Position numbers and translations under genes: made by a program. The notes below the pieces were generated by a model. That model worked only from the letters and a program-made list of their open reading frames with translations, was not told the origin of the DNA and made no database searches. From the NCBI GenBank assembly GCA_900552735.1, contig USBA01000105.1, positions 1 to 6,588 on the forward strand: 6,588 bases of DNA, in the 5' to 3' direction. Below are positions 1 through 5,634 of this stretch, one piece after another. Numbering within the stretch: the stretch's first letter is position 1; every line of letters starts with the position of its first letter. This DNA comes from an uncultured Collinsella sp. (GTDB lineage: Bacteria > Actinomycetota > Coriobacteriia > Coriobacteriales > Coriobacteriaceae).

Positions 1-39
1 CCAAGTTGTAGCTAGCTGGGCAGCGCCGTTGCTTGGATT

Positions 40-75
40 AAGGGGTCAACGCCTTAGCGGCGGCGACCCCTTTTT
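40..75 (+). terminator. Rho-independent terminator of a + strand transcript entering from the left
   Basis: AAGGGGTC (40-47) pairs perfectly with GACCCCTT (65-72). An inner helix CGCC/GGCG (50-53 with 59-62) extends it, and a T run (71-75) follows. The opposite strand has no T run after the hairpin, so it acts on + strand RNA. The gene it serves lies mostly or wholly outside the window. It overlaps the 3' end of the convergent small gene at 54-179, so the terminated RNA would be antisense to that gene's last codons. Confidence 0.8.
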
Positions 76-179
76 CGTTGCATCGAACGTTGCTTGAGTG
101 CCTCGGAAAGTCCGATGAGCGCCGTGAGGAGCGAGACCAAAGCGGTCAGGAGCTTCACGAAATTAATCAAATCGGCCAT
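54..179 (-). CDS. Small hydrophobic basic-tailed peptide, type I toxin-like (41 aa)
   Basis: This reading frame runs from ATG (179-177) to TAA (56-54). The peptide starts MADLINFVKLLTALVSLLTA, has a hydrophobic Leu-rich segment at about residues 4-24 with LLTAL repeated seven residues apart (10-14 and 17-21), and ends in a strongly basic tail (QRKRGRRR, 34-41). A single membrane helix with a cytoplasmic basic tail is the obvious reading. The start is supported by GGGAGGTGAT, eight bases from GGAGG to the ATG. That Shine-Dalgarno is buried in a hairpin and preceded by an extended -10 promoter. The layout GGAGGTGATGCCC-ATG resembles what I recall upstream of Firmicute holin-like type I toxins (TxpA/BsrG type), but the peptide itself is not recognisably one of them. 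Toxicity is inferred. Alternatives are a small membrane regulator or a leaderless bacteriocin-like peptide. Confidence 0.68.
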   Translation of the reverse strand: MADLINFVKLLTALVSLLTALIGLSEALKQRSMQRKRGRRR

Positions 180-214
180 GGGCATCACCTCCCATCAAAT
201 GGAGGGCGCTGCCC
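180..214 (-). promoter_or_regulatory. Hairpin sequestering the ribosome binding site of the small peptide gene
   Basis: Read on the - strand, CCTCCAT (205-199) pairs with ATGGGAGG (195-188) across a TTG loop, with one bulged G. An outer helix GGGCA (214-210) pairs with TGCCC (184-180), and the start codon follows immediately. The whole GGAGG core lies in the inner stem, so translation should be blocked until the RNA is processed or refolded. Type I toxin mRNAs commonly have such a structure. The pairing is read directly; the regulatory role is inferred. Confidence 0.65.
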
Positions 215-236
215 GGCACATGGAACTGCCGCCAAC

Positions 237-273
237 GATACCGATTCTATCAAACCGCAGTTAGTTTTGCGAA
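237..273 (-). promoter_or_regulatory. Extended -10 promoter for the small peptide gene
   Basis: On the - strand, TTCGCA (273-268, four of six matches to the -35 consensus) is followed by an 18-base spacer and TAGAAT (249-244, five of six). TG sits one base before the -10 box (TGATAGAAT), an extended -10 element. Transcription would begin near 237, giving a leader of about 58 nt that contains the hairpin at 180-214. Confidence 0.5.
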
Positions 274-480
274 TGTTTGTTCGTGTTCAGCTTAGAAAAG
301 CGGCCGTGCTATTCATCACAAGGGCAAGCATCATATTCTGCATGGCAATCCTTTCAACACGCAGTCACCCATGCACCAGTGGCGTTTCCAAAAATATGTT
401 TGACGCGAGATTCATATCAGACCCGTTAATGGGACCACAAAGCACAACCTCTGATGGATGCTAACGGCAACGACCGAATT
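250..480. other. Noncoding stretch between divergent genes
   Basis: No convincing gene lies here. Frames open across it lack a matching ribosome binding site and look like chance. It separates the divergent small peptide gene and the + strand operon, so it should hold promoters for both. I see no RNA gene, direct repeat array or mobile element in it. Confidence 0.5.
400..430 (+). promoter_or_regulatory. Possible promoter of the two-paralogue operon
   Basis: TTGACG (400-405, five of six matches) is followed by GTTAAT (425-430, four of six) with a 19-base spacer, longer than ideal. It sits about 60 bases before the ATG at 491. It is the best candidate I found in the region, but the spacer and -10 box are weak. 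Confidence 0.28.
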
Positions 481-485
481 GGAGG
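481..485 (+). promoter_or_regulatory. Ribosome binding site fixing the start of the first unknown gene
   Basis: GGAGG lies five bases before ATG 491. The in-frame upstream start at 458 would add 11 residues but has no such site, so 491 is preferred. Confidence 0.7.
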
Positions 486-490
486 TTGCT

Positions 491-1564
491 ATGGACATCT
501 TGGATTTCGTCGACTCCCGGGACATTCGGGAGCACCTGCGCAGTATCGACTTCCAGCCCAGCACCATCGAGGCCGCCTATCTGGTTTGGTTTTCGAAGAC
601 CGCCACGCTCGATCAGAAATGCGAAGCTTGGCAGGAGATCGCCCGAACCATGCCCAATTGTTCGCTGGAGGCAACCCATGCCGGTCTTGGAAGGCCGGCC
701 ATCCCCGATTTCCATGCTTTTTTGCGCTGGACAATCGATTACAACAAGCGGTGCGTCGATGCGTTTGCGAGTGGTACGGGCTACGTTTATCAGTATGAAG
801 AGGAGATTGTGCCCGACGGGCAACTTTGTGGGGCCTTCGGCGCGCCATTCAGCTGTTATGAGAAATGTGCCGAGGCGTTGCGCGGTGATGATGAACTGGC
901 GAGCCGTCCAGAGGCACGCGTACGCATCACCCGGTGCCCGCTCGATGCCGACGAAGAACATCACCGGGAAGATTGGCTCATGGTAAACAGCAAAGGCGAG
1001 GCCCTTGCCGTATATTGCCCTTCAGCCGGCCCCGTTGAGAACGATTGGGAGATCGCATTCGAGTTCATCTGGGTCGATATCCCCACGCCGTTCCACACCG
1101 GCGATATCGTCTGGACGCCGCAAGGCAGTGCCCGTGAGCCGTTCACGTTGTTCGATCTGCCCACGTGGGACCGGACAAAGCTTGAGGCAGAGCTTCGGCA
1201 GGCAGACCGTTCTGACGAATGGCTTGATCATGTGCAGCAGCGCCTCGAGCACTATCGCCATGCAGGGGATATCAGCAACATGCGTGCCACTGGTTGCTCG
1301 ATTACCTACAACGAGACGTTTCCCCTCTACATCGGCGAGCCAGACCCGCTTTACCTGAATCTTGAGTACTATCGCAAACCACTCGAAGACGAGCAGCGAA
1401 TTTTAATCGCCGCCCAGGCCTACCTGCGCGGCGACCTGTATGTCGACTCACTCATCGCGTTTATCGACACCATAAGGATGGAGTCCAAGGCAAAGCGCAA
1501 CCTGGAAGAGCTACGTCTAGATCAGGCACCGCTCAAGGAGAAGTATCCGCAGCTATTTGATTAG
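491..1564 (+). CDS. Protein of unknown function, paralogue of the next gene (357 aa)
   Basis: The function is not recognised. The protein starts MDILDFVDSRDIREHL and is acidic, soluble-looking and rich in Trp and Tyr. It has no signal peptide, membrane segment or obvious nucleotide-binding motif. The N-terminal part (residues 8-50) looks helical. A middle part contains NSKGEALAVY and then VDIPTPFHTGDIV (195-207), and the C-terminal part contains LNLEYYRKPLEDEQRILIAA followed by a helical end. From memory, similar uncharacterised proteins with an N-terminal 'DSxDIxxxLxxIxYxxxxxEAAxLV' pattern occur in gut Firmicutes and Coriobacteria. The start is set by GGAGG at 481-485. The next gene begins within a few bases of this stop codon and appears homologous (DSxx(I/L)xEHL and PTP(F/Y)xxGDI motifs shared in order). 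The two are probably co-transcribed. A role in defence is suggested only by the nearby mcrBC genes. Confidence 0.85.
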   Translation: MDILDFVDSRDIREHLRSIDFQPSTIEAAYLVWFSKTATLDQKCEAWQEIARTMPNCSLEATHAGLGRPAIPDFHAFLRWTIDYNKRCVDAFASGTGYVYQYEEEIVPDGQLCGAFGAPFSCYEKCAEALRGDDELASRPEARVRITRCPLDADEEHHREDWLMVNSKGEALAVYCPSAGPVENDWEIAFEFIWVDIPTPFHTGDIVWTPQGSAREPFTLFDLPTWDRTKLEAELRQADRSDEWLDHVQQRLEHYRHAGDISNMRATGCSITYNETFPLYIGEPDPLYLNLEYYRKPLEDEQRILIAAQAYLRGDLYVDSLIAFIDTIRMESKAKRNLEELRLDQAPLKEKYPQLFD

Positions 1565-1571
1565 AGCCGCC

Positions 1572-2606
1572 ATGTCCGAATCTACGAGAAGCCACACCGG
1601 CAACCCGGAGACTATCGTGCACGAAGAAATAATCAACCTGATCGACTCTCCGGAGCTGCAAGAGCATTTGCTGCATAATCCGCAGCTACTGAGTGGCGAT
1701 CATTACGCGCAAATCATCGGTGGCGCGTCGATAGAAATCAACCGCAAACGGGAGATGCTCAGCAGGCTGGTTGCTGCCGAGCGCGGCTCGTCAAACGAAA
1801 CCTTTGATTGGTACGGACCAGAAATTTGTATCGACTACATCGATGACTGCCTGAACGCGCTAAAGGCCGTCGACGGAAACAGGAAAGTGCTGCTTATTAG
1901 CGAAATTAGCTTTGTCGACAACGAAGTGGGATCCGCCATCACGCATGGCCCCTTCCCCGTAGCATCGTGGCAGGCCGCCCTTGCAGCAATGAAGGCATAC
2001 GCAGACAAGTGGAGCGAAATGACAGACTTATCGTCCTCATACTGGATGATCGAGCTGTTCAACCTTGCCAACGACCCGAGCTGTTCATATCCATACGACG
2101 GCTTTCTACAGCCAGACTACACTTACTACGCAAACGCCTCCGGCGAAATCCAATACCTCTGTAGGGAGGAAGAGGGCGAATGCGGCGAAGCACTCGATTG
2201 CATTGTGGGTGGAATCTTTGGCCCGTGGTTCAAGGGGGCGTATGTCGGCCTGCCCACGCCGTACAAAAAGGGTGACATTCTTGAGATCGACTGCCGACCA
2301 TGGACGCCAGGACCTTGCTATTGCCTGGTAGCAAACTCGAAATTGGATTGTCTGTATCTTGATGGCAATGGGCAGATCAGCTGTGGATCAATCCCCTACG
2401 GCAGCTGCTTTGCCGGATGGGTACATACGAACTTGATGCTGTCGCCCGTGTTCAGGGCGAAGAAAGTAACGCAGCCCCTGCCGGAAGCATGCGTGACCTT
2501 GCAAGCAATCGGGCTGAACCGGATAGACGACTTGCTAGAAGCGTGCGCCGACAACAAAGAGAAAGAGCCGATTTGGCTAGACATATATCGGCATCGCACT
2601 CGATAA
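1572..2606 (+). CDS. Protein of unknown function, diverged paralogue of the preceding gene (344 aa)
   Basis: The function is not recognised. DSPELQEHL (residues 25-33) matches DSRDIREHL of the previous protein, NASGEIQYLC matches NSKGEALAVY, and VGLPTPYKKGDIL (225-237) matches VDIPTPFHTGDIV, with similar spacing between motifs. It has more cysteines than its sibling (for example CREEEGECGEALDC and CRPWTPGPCYC), though no regular zinc-ligand pattern is clear. ATG 1572 follows the previous stop by seven bases but has no good ribosome binding site. GTG 1617 has CGGAG (1606-1610) six bases upstream and would align the N-terminus with that of the first protein, so the true protein may be 329 aa. 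A TTG at 1557 is less likely. Translational coupling to the upstream gene is likely with the ATG. There is no signal peptide or membrane segment. Confidence 0.83.
   Translation: MSESTRSHTGNPETIVHEEIINLIDSPELQEHLLHNPQLLSGDHYAQIIGGASIEINRKREMLSRLVAAERGSSNETFDWYGPEICIDYIDDCLNALKAVDGNRKVLLISEISFVDNEVGSAITHGPFPVASWQAALAAMKAYADKWSEMTDLSSSYWMIELFNLANDPSCSYPYDGFLQPDYTYYANASGEIQYLCREEEGECGEALDCIVGGIFGPWFKGAYVGLPTPYKKGDILEIDCRPWTPGPCYCLVANSKLDCLYLDGNGQISCGSIPYGSCFAGWVHTNLMLSPVFRAKKVTQPLPEACVTLQAIGLNRIDDLLEACADNKEKEPIWLDIYRHRTR
1606..1610 (+). promoter_or_regulatory. Ribosome binding site supporting an alternative GTG start at 1617
   Basis: CGGAG lies six bases before GTG 1617, in frame with the gene annotated from 1572. 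Starting here gives an N-terminus whose DSPELQEHL motif begins at residue 10, close to residue 8 in the paralogue. Confidence 0.45.
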
Positions 2607-2845
2607 CGGAAGCTGGATGCATATCGGTACTCGAGGGGACGATCAACAGATGCGGCGGATTCAATCGAGATGAACGTCGACGCGGCGGCAACGCAGACTT
2701 TTCCGAATAGCGATCTTAACGATGACATTTGACCATCCCACCGCTCATCCGCCTAGATTGTCCGCACACCTTTGTTGCTCAACTATTTCACAAAGCCCAC
2801 GTTCTAGTATTTGTTGTTAAAGCGGCCGCTAAAGACGGGAGCAAA
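2607..2845. other. Gap between the paralogue pair and mcrB
   Basis: This 239-base stretch has no supportable gene and no clear terminator hairpin. Frames that stay open across part of it are out of frame with the flanking genes and lack ribosome binding sites. It is long enough to hold a separate mcrBC promoter. Confidence 0.5.
2729..2759 (+). promoter_or_regulatory. Possible separate promoter for mcrBC
   Basis: TTGACC (2729-2734, five of six matches) and TAGATT (2754-2759, four of six) are separated by 19 bases, the same relaxed layout as the candidate at 400-430. Transcription would give a leader of about 80 nt before ATG 2846. This is weak evidence. Confidence 0.25.
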
Positions 2846-4423
2846 ATGGACACCGAAACGAAGTTCACATGGGTCGATACCTACACGGCAATCGCTCGAA
2901 AATTGCTGACTATGCGAAACGACGAAGAAACCCTTCTCGAAATCTGCAAGAACAATGCAAATACTGGAGACACAAACAGAATGGATCCATTCACGTTCAT
3001 GTCTCTGTTCAACAGATCGATAAGCTACGATAGCCGCACCAAGGTAATCGAAAGCATTTTTGCCCGCCTCGATATTCACGGCGCAATTCCCACTGACTAT
3101 GCCGGTGTACCCACCTCAAATAACAGGCGCTGGCGTTACATGGACGGAATAGACTCAAGCATTGAGGAGAAATGGGATTTCTTCGAAGAGGCAATGGCAT
3201 ACTCACCAGAAGACGAAGATCACGTCCAGTTCATCAATTTGTTCGATCGAGTATTGGCCCAAAAGAATATCGGCTTTGCAAACCTCTCCATGGCATTGTT
3301 CTGGTGCAGGCCCGACACGTTCATGCCTTTTGATCAACTAAGCAGAAATTATCTCGAAAGTGCTTACGGCATATTAGTAACGTCATCCAAACAAAATGGG
3401 ACCGGTTATTTAGAGCTCCTTAACAAGGTGGGCCATCTGGGTAGGCCCCTTTACGAGATTTCGGCTGAAGCGTTTGACCATAAAGCCCCGAAGCGAGACG
3501 CTACATCTAATCCTGCCGAAGATTCAGAATTGCCTACGGACTCCAACGCCTCGCCAAGCAAAGACGGCAGCGCATACACTGACGACGACTTTTTAAATGA
3601 CGTCTATCTTGACGCAAATGATCTCTCACAGCTCAAACGACTCCTTAAGGCAAAGCGAAATCTTATCCTCGACGGTGCTCCAGGAACAGGGAAGACGTTT
3701 TGCGCAAAAAGACTCGCTTGGAGCTTCATGGGCAAGCGAGACAACTCCAAGATAGAAACCGTTCAATTCCACCAAGGGACAACCTATGAGGACTTCGTCA
3801 TTGGATACCGTCCAAATGATGCAGGCGGATTCGATATCAAAGCGGGCGTCTTCACCTCATTCTGTCAAAAAGCGGCAAGCGATCCCGACAGTGACTACTT
3901 CTTCCTAATCGACGAGATCAATCGAGCGAATATCTCAAAGGTGTTTGGAGAACTCTTGAGCCTTATAGAAGCCGGACATCGCGGCAATCCCACCAGTCTC
4001 GCTATCGATGGAAGGCCCTTTTTCGTACCAGACAATGTCTTCATTATCGGCACCATGAACACCGCTGATCGTAGCATTGCCCTTATCGACTATGCACTTC
4101 GCAGAAGGTTCGCTTTCTTTCGCATGACCCCAGCTCTCAATAACACCTCTTTCCTCAAAGATGCATCGAAATGTGCCGACAAAAGAATGCCCTCTCTCGT
4201 CAATGCGGTACGCTCGGTAAACATCGACATTGCCTCCGACCCCGCGCTCGGTGAAGGGTACGAGATTGGACATAGTTACCTCTGTCGCTCCGGCAAAGGG
4301 TGTGTTGACGACATCGTTAAATACGAACTCAACCCACTCATCCGTGAATATTGGTTCGATGATCGAGCCAAAGCGGATGCGGCAATAAGCGTCCTCGAAG
4401 GTGCCGTCAATGCCCAGAGCTGA
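2846..4423 (+). CDS. mcrB: McrB-like AAA+ GTPase subunit of a type IV restriction system (525 aa)
   Basis: This is the motor subunit of a McrBC-type modification-dependent restriction complex. In that family the AAA+ ring hydrolyses GTP, translocates DNA and activates the McrC nuclease. Motifs seen in order are Walker A GAPGTGKT (277-284), Walker B FFLIDE followed by INRAN (352-362), the McrB signature MNTADRS (404-410), the arginine segment ALRRRF (417-422) and the C-terminal EIGHSY (473-478). The N-terminal region (about 1-211) contains DPFTFMSLFNRS (47-58) and LSMALFWCRPD (147-157). I recall this module in many McrB-like proteins; it is presumably the target-recognition part, and I see no EVE, SRA or DUF3578-type reader. 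A Ser/Asp/Pro-rich linker spans about 212-250. ATG 2846 is chosen because GGGAG (2837-2841) precedes it by four bases; an in-frame TTG at 2729 has no such site. The 3' end overlaps mcrC by 14 nt. Some blocks have lower GC than the flanking genes. Confidence 0.93.
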   Translation: MDTETKFTWVDTYTAIARKLLTMRNDEETLLEICKNNANTGDTNRMDPFTFMSLFNRSISYDSRTKVIESIFARLDIHGAIPTDYAGVPTSNNRRWRYMDGIDSSIEEKWDFFEEAMAYSPEDEDHVQFINLFDRVLAQKNIGFANLSMALFWCRPDTFMPFDQLSRNYLESAYGILVTSSKQNGTGYLELLNKVGHLGRPLYEISAEAFDHKAPKRDATSNPAEDSELPTDSNASPSKDGSAYTDDDFLNDVYLDANDLSQLKRLLKAKRNLILDGAPGTGKTFCAKRLAWSFMGKRDNSKIETVQFHQGTTYEDFVIGYRPNDAGGFDIKAGVFTSFCQKAASDPDSDYFFLIDEINRANISKVFGELLSLIEAGHRGNPTSLAIDGRPFFVPDNVFIIGTMNTADRSIALIDYALRRRFAFFRMTPALNNTSFLKDASKCADKRMPSLVNAVRSVNIDIASDPALGEGYEIGHSYLCRSGKGCVDDIVKYELNPLIREYWFDDRAKADAAISVLEGAVNAQS

Positions 4424-5456
4424 AGAAAAGGTCATCGTTCGAAACATCTACTACATGATGGCCTATGCCTTCAAAGCCCTTGGTCTCGATGAATATGCGT
4501 CTATCGAGACCGAGGAGTTTGAGCACGTCGAAGACCTACTTGCGGCCATCCTCTCAATCGGCATCTCATCACGACTCAAACGTGGTCTGGAGCACGGTTA
4601 TGCCGAGGTTTCCGAGGACTTTCTTGGTATTCGCGGGAAAATCGATATGGCTGGGACATCACAGCTGCGCTCCGCTGGGCGCCGAAGCATTAGGTGTACC
4701 AGCGACGAATGGACAGTCAATACTCAGATGAACAGGGTGCTTAAATGCGCAGTGGGCACCCTCGTTCGCTCTGGCGCAGTCGGCACCGAACGGAAAAACC
4801 TACTTAGAAGTTATTATCGGCAGCTCGATTCTATCGACAATATTCGACCTTCCTCTATCGACTGGGGAAGGCTCTCCTTTCACGGAGGAAACCGCGGTTA
4901 TCGCCTTCTTATGGGAGTCTGTCATGCCGTAATTGAGAATAGCCTGCCGACACTTTATTCAGGTGATACCGCTTTTGGCAAATGGCGGGACAATCAGAAA
5001 CTCTCCGCTCTCTTTGAACATTTTGTACTGGAGTATTATCGCGCCGAGCATCCCGATCTTAGGGCATCTGCCCATCGAGTGGCATCAGGATCGGACAACG
5101 CTCCAAAGATATTGCCGGCATTACTGACAGACGTCACTCTTGAAGGCCCCGGTCGAACCCTCATCATTGACTGCAAATGTTACGGGACTATTCTTCACCA
5201 GCACATGGAATCCGAAATTCTATCCCCAGCCCATCGCAATCAAATCTATTCCTACGTTGCCCATGAATCATGGTCGCGAAAAACAGGGGCGGTCGAGGGC
5301 ATGCTTCTTTACGCTCTCACTGATAACGCGAGGTCAATGTGCGAAAGCTGGGATGAAACCGGCTATCGCTTCCACTGTCGGACACTCGATCTTGACACAG
5401 AGTTTTTAGGTATTCGCAAGCAACTCGATGACATCGCAGCTTTAGTCGAAGAATAG
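4410..5456 (+). CDS. mcrC: McrC-like PD-(D/E)xK nuclease subunit of a type IV restriction system (348 aa)
   Basis: This is the nuclease partner of McrB, cleaving modified DNA when bound to the AAA+ ring. The N-terminus has the family hallmark VRNIYYMMAYAF (10-21). The nuclease core shows LFEHF (201-205, with E203), LTD (239-241) and LIIDCK (251-256), giving D241-x12-D254-C-K256. From memory, E. coli McrC uses D244, D257 and K259, the same spacing, so the active site looks intact. Its length matches stand-alone McrC proteins. ATG 4410 is preferred over GTG 4401 because AAGGTG (4398-4403) lies six bases before it. The start lies inside the end of mcrB, consistent with translational coupling and balanced subunit supply. 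A strong terminator begins three bases after the stop. The methylated sequence recognised cannot be told from the sequence. Confidence 0.93.
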   Translation: MPRAEEKVIVRNIYYMMAYAFKALGLDEYASIETEEFEHVEDLLAAILSIGISSRLKRGLEHGYAEVSEDFLGIRGKIDMAGTSQLRSAGRRSIRCTSDEWTVNTQMNRVLKCAVGTLVRSGAVGTERKNLLRSYYRQLDSIDNIRPSSIDWGRLSFHGGNRGYRLLMGVCHAVIENSLPTLYSGDTAFGKWRDNQKLSALFEHFVLEYYRAEHPDLRASAHRVASGSDNAPKILPALLTDVTLEGPGRTLIIDCKCYGTILHQHMESEILSPAHRNQIYSYVAHESWSRKTGAVEGMLLYALTDNARSMCESWDETGYRFHCRTLDLDTEFLGIRKQLDDIAALVEE

Positions 5457-5458
5457 AT

Positions 5459-5503
5459 GGCTGCTCGCTCATCATACCAAGCGGGGCGAGCAGCCTTATT
5501 GTT
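5459..5503 (+). terminator. Rho-independent terminator of mcrBC
   Basis: GGCTGCTCGC (5459-5468) pairs perfectly over ten bases with GCGAGCAGCC (5486-5495), with a 17-base loop. TTATTGTT follows at 5496-5503. It starts just after the mcrC stop codon, so it closes the mcrBC transcript. Confidence 0.82.
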
Positions 5504-5565
5504 GCGCGCCGTTAAAGTAAGCCCCTCATGGCATGCCAGCGAGCATGTGAAATAAATATCTCTTG

Positions 5566-5599
5566 AAAACGGCCCGTGGTGCAGATGCGTCACGGGCCG
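5566..5599 (-). terminator. Rho-independent terminator of the - strand operon
   Basis: CGGCCCGTG (5570-5578) and CACGGGCCG (5591-5599) form a perfect nine-base stem with a 12-base loop. On the - strand the stem is followed by TTTT (5569-5566). On the + strand a less ideal U-rich stretch follows only after six bases, so weak bidirectional action is possible. Confidence 0.7.
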
Positions 5600-5606
5600 G
5601 ACTATT

Positions 5607-5634
5607 GTTTTCGGCTATGGACCTAGCCGAAAAC
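5607..5634. repeat. Perfect 11-bp inverted repeat abutting a stop codon
   Basis: GTTTTCGGCTA (5607-5617) and TAGCCGAAAAC (5624-5634) are exact inverted copies around a six-base loop. The right arm touches the stop codon (5637-5635) of the - strand gene. Neither strand has a T run after the stem, so it is not a standard terminator by itself. It may protect the mRNA 3' end, help the adjacent terminator, or bind a protein. Confidence 0.75.

Noticed and set aside
1..39. Possible tRNA or attachment-site remnant at the left edge (CCAAG ... CTTGG)
   Set aside because: Only a five-base stem is visible and there is no T-loop consensus or CCA-end context. No matching direct repeat was found at the right end of the block.
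287..343. An 18-codon - strand frame (MQNMMLALVMNSTAAFLS) with AAGGA upstream
   Set aside because: It ends before the promoter that drives the small peptide gene and has no promoter of its own that I can support. Too short to call.
78..464. Open + strand frame of 128 codons across the left intergenic region
   Set aside because: It has no ribosome binding site, low-complexity composition, and covers the antisense of the small peptide gene with its strong signals. It is most likely chance.
2417..2710. Open + strand frame running from the end of the second paralogue into the gap
   Set aside because: Mostly overlaps the real gene in another frame and has no ribosome binding site; the part in the gap shows no gene-like features.
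2729..2845. 39-residue N-terminal extension of McrB from a TTG codon
   Set aside because: No ribosome binding site at the TTG, whereas ATG 2846 has GGGAG just upstream and gives a normal McrB-like N-terminus.
3935..4447. 170-codon - strand frame opposite mcrB
   Set aside because: It is antisense to the highly conserved Walker B to C-terminal part of McrB and is explained as a shadow of that gene.
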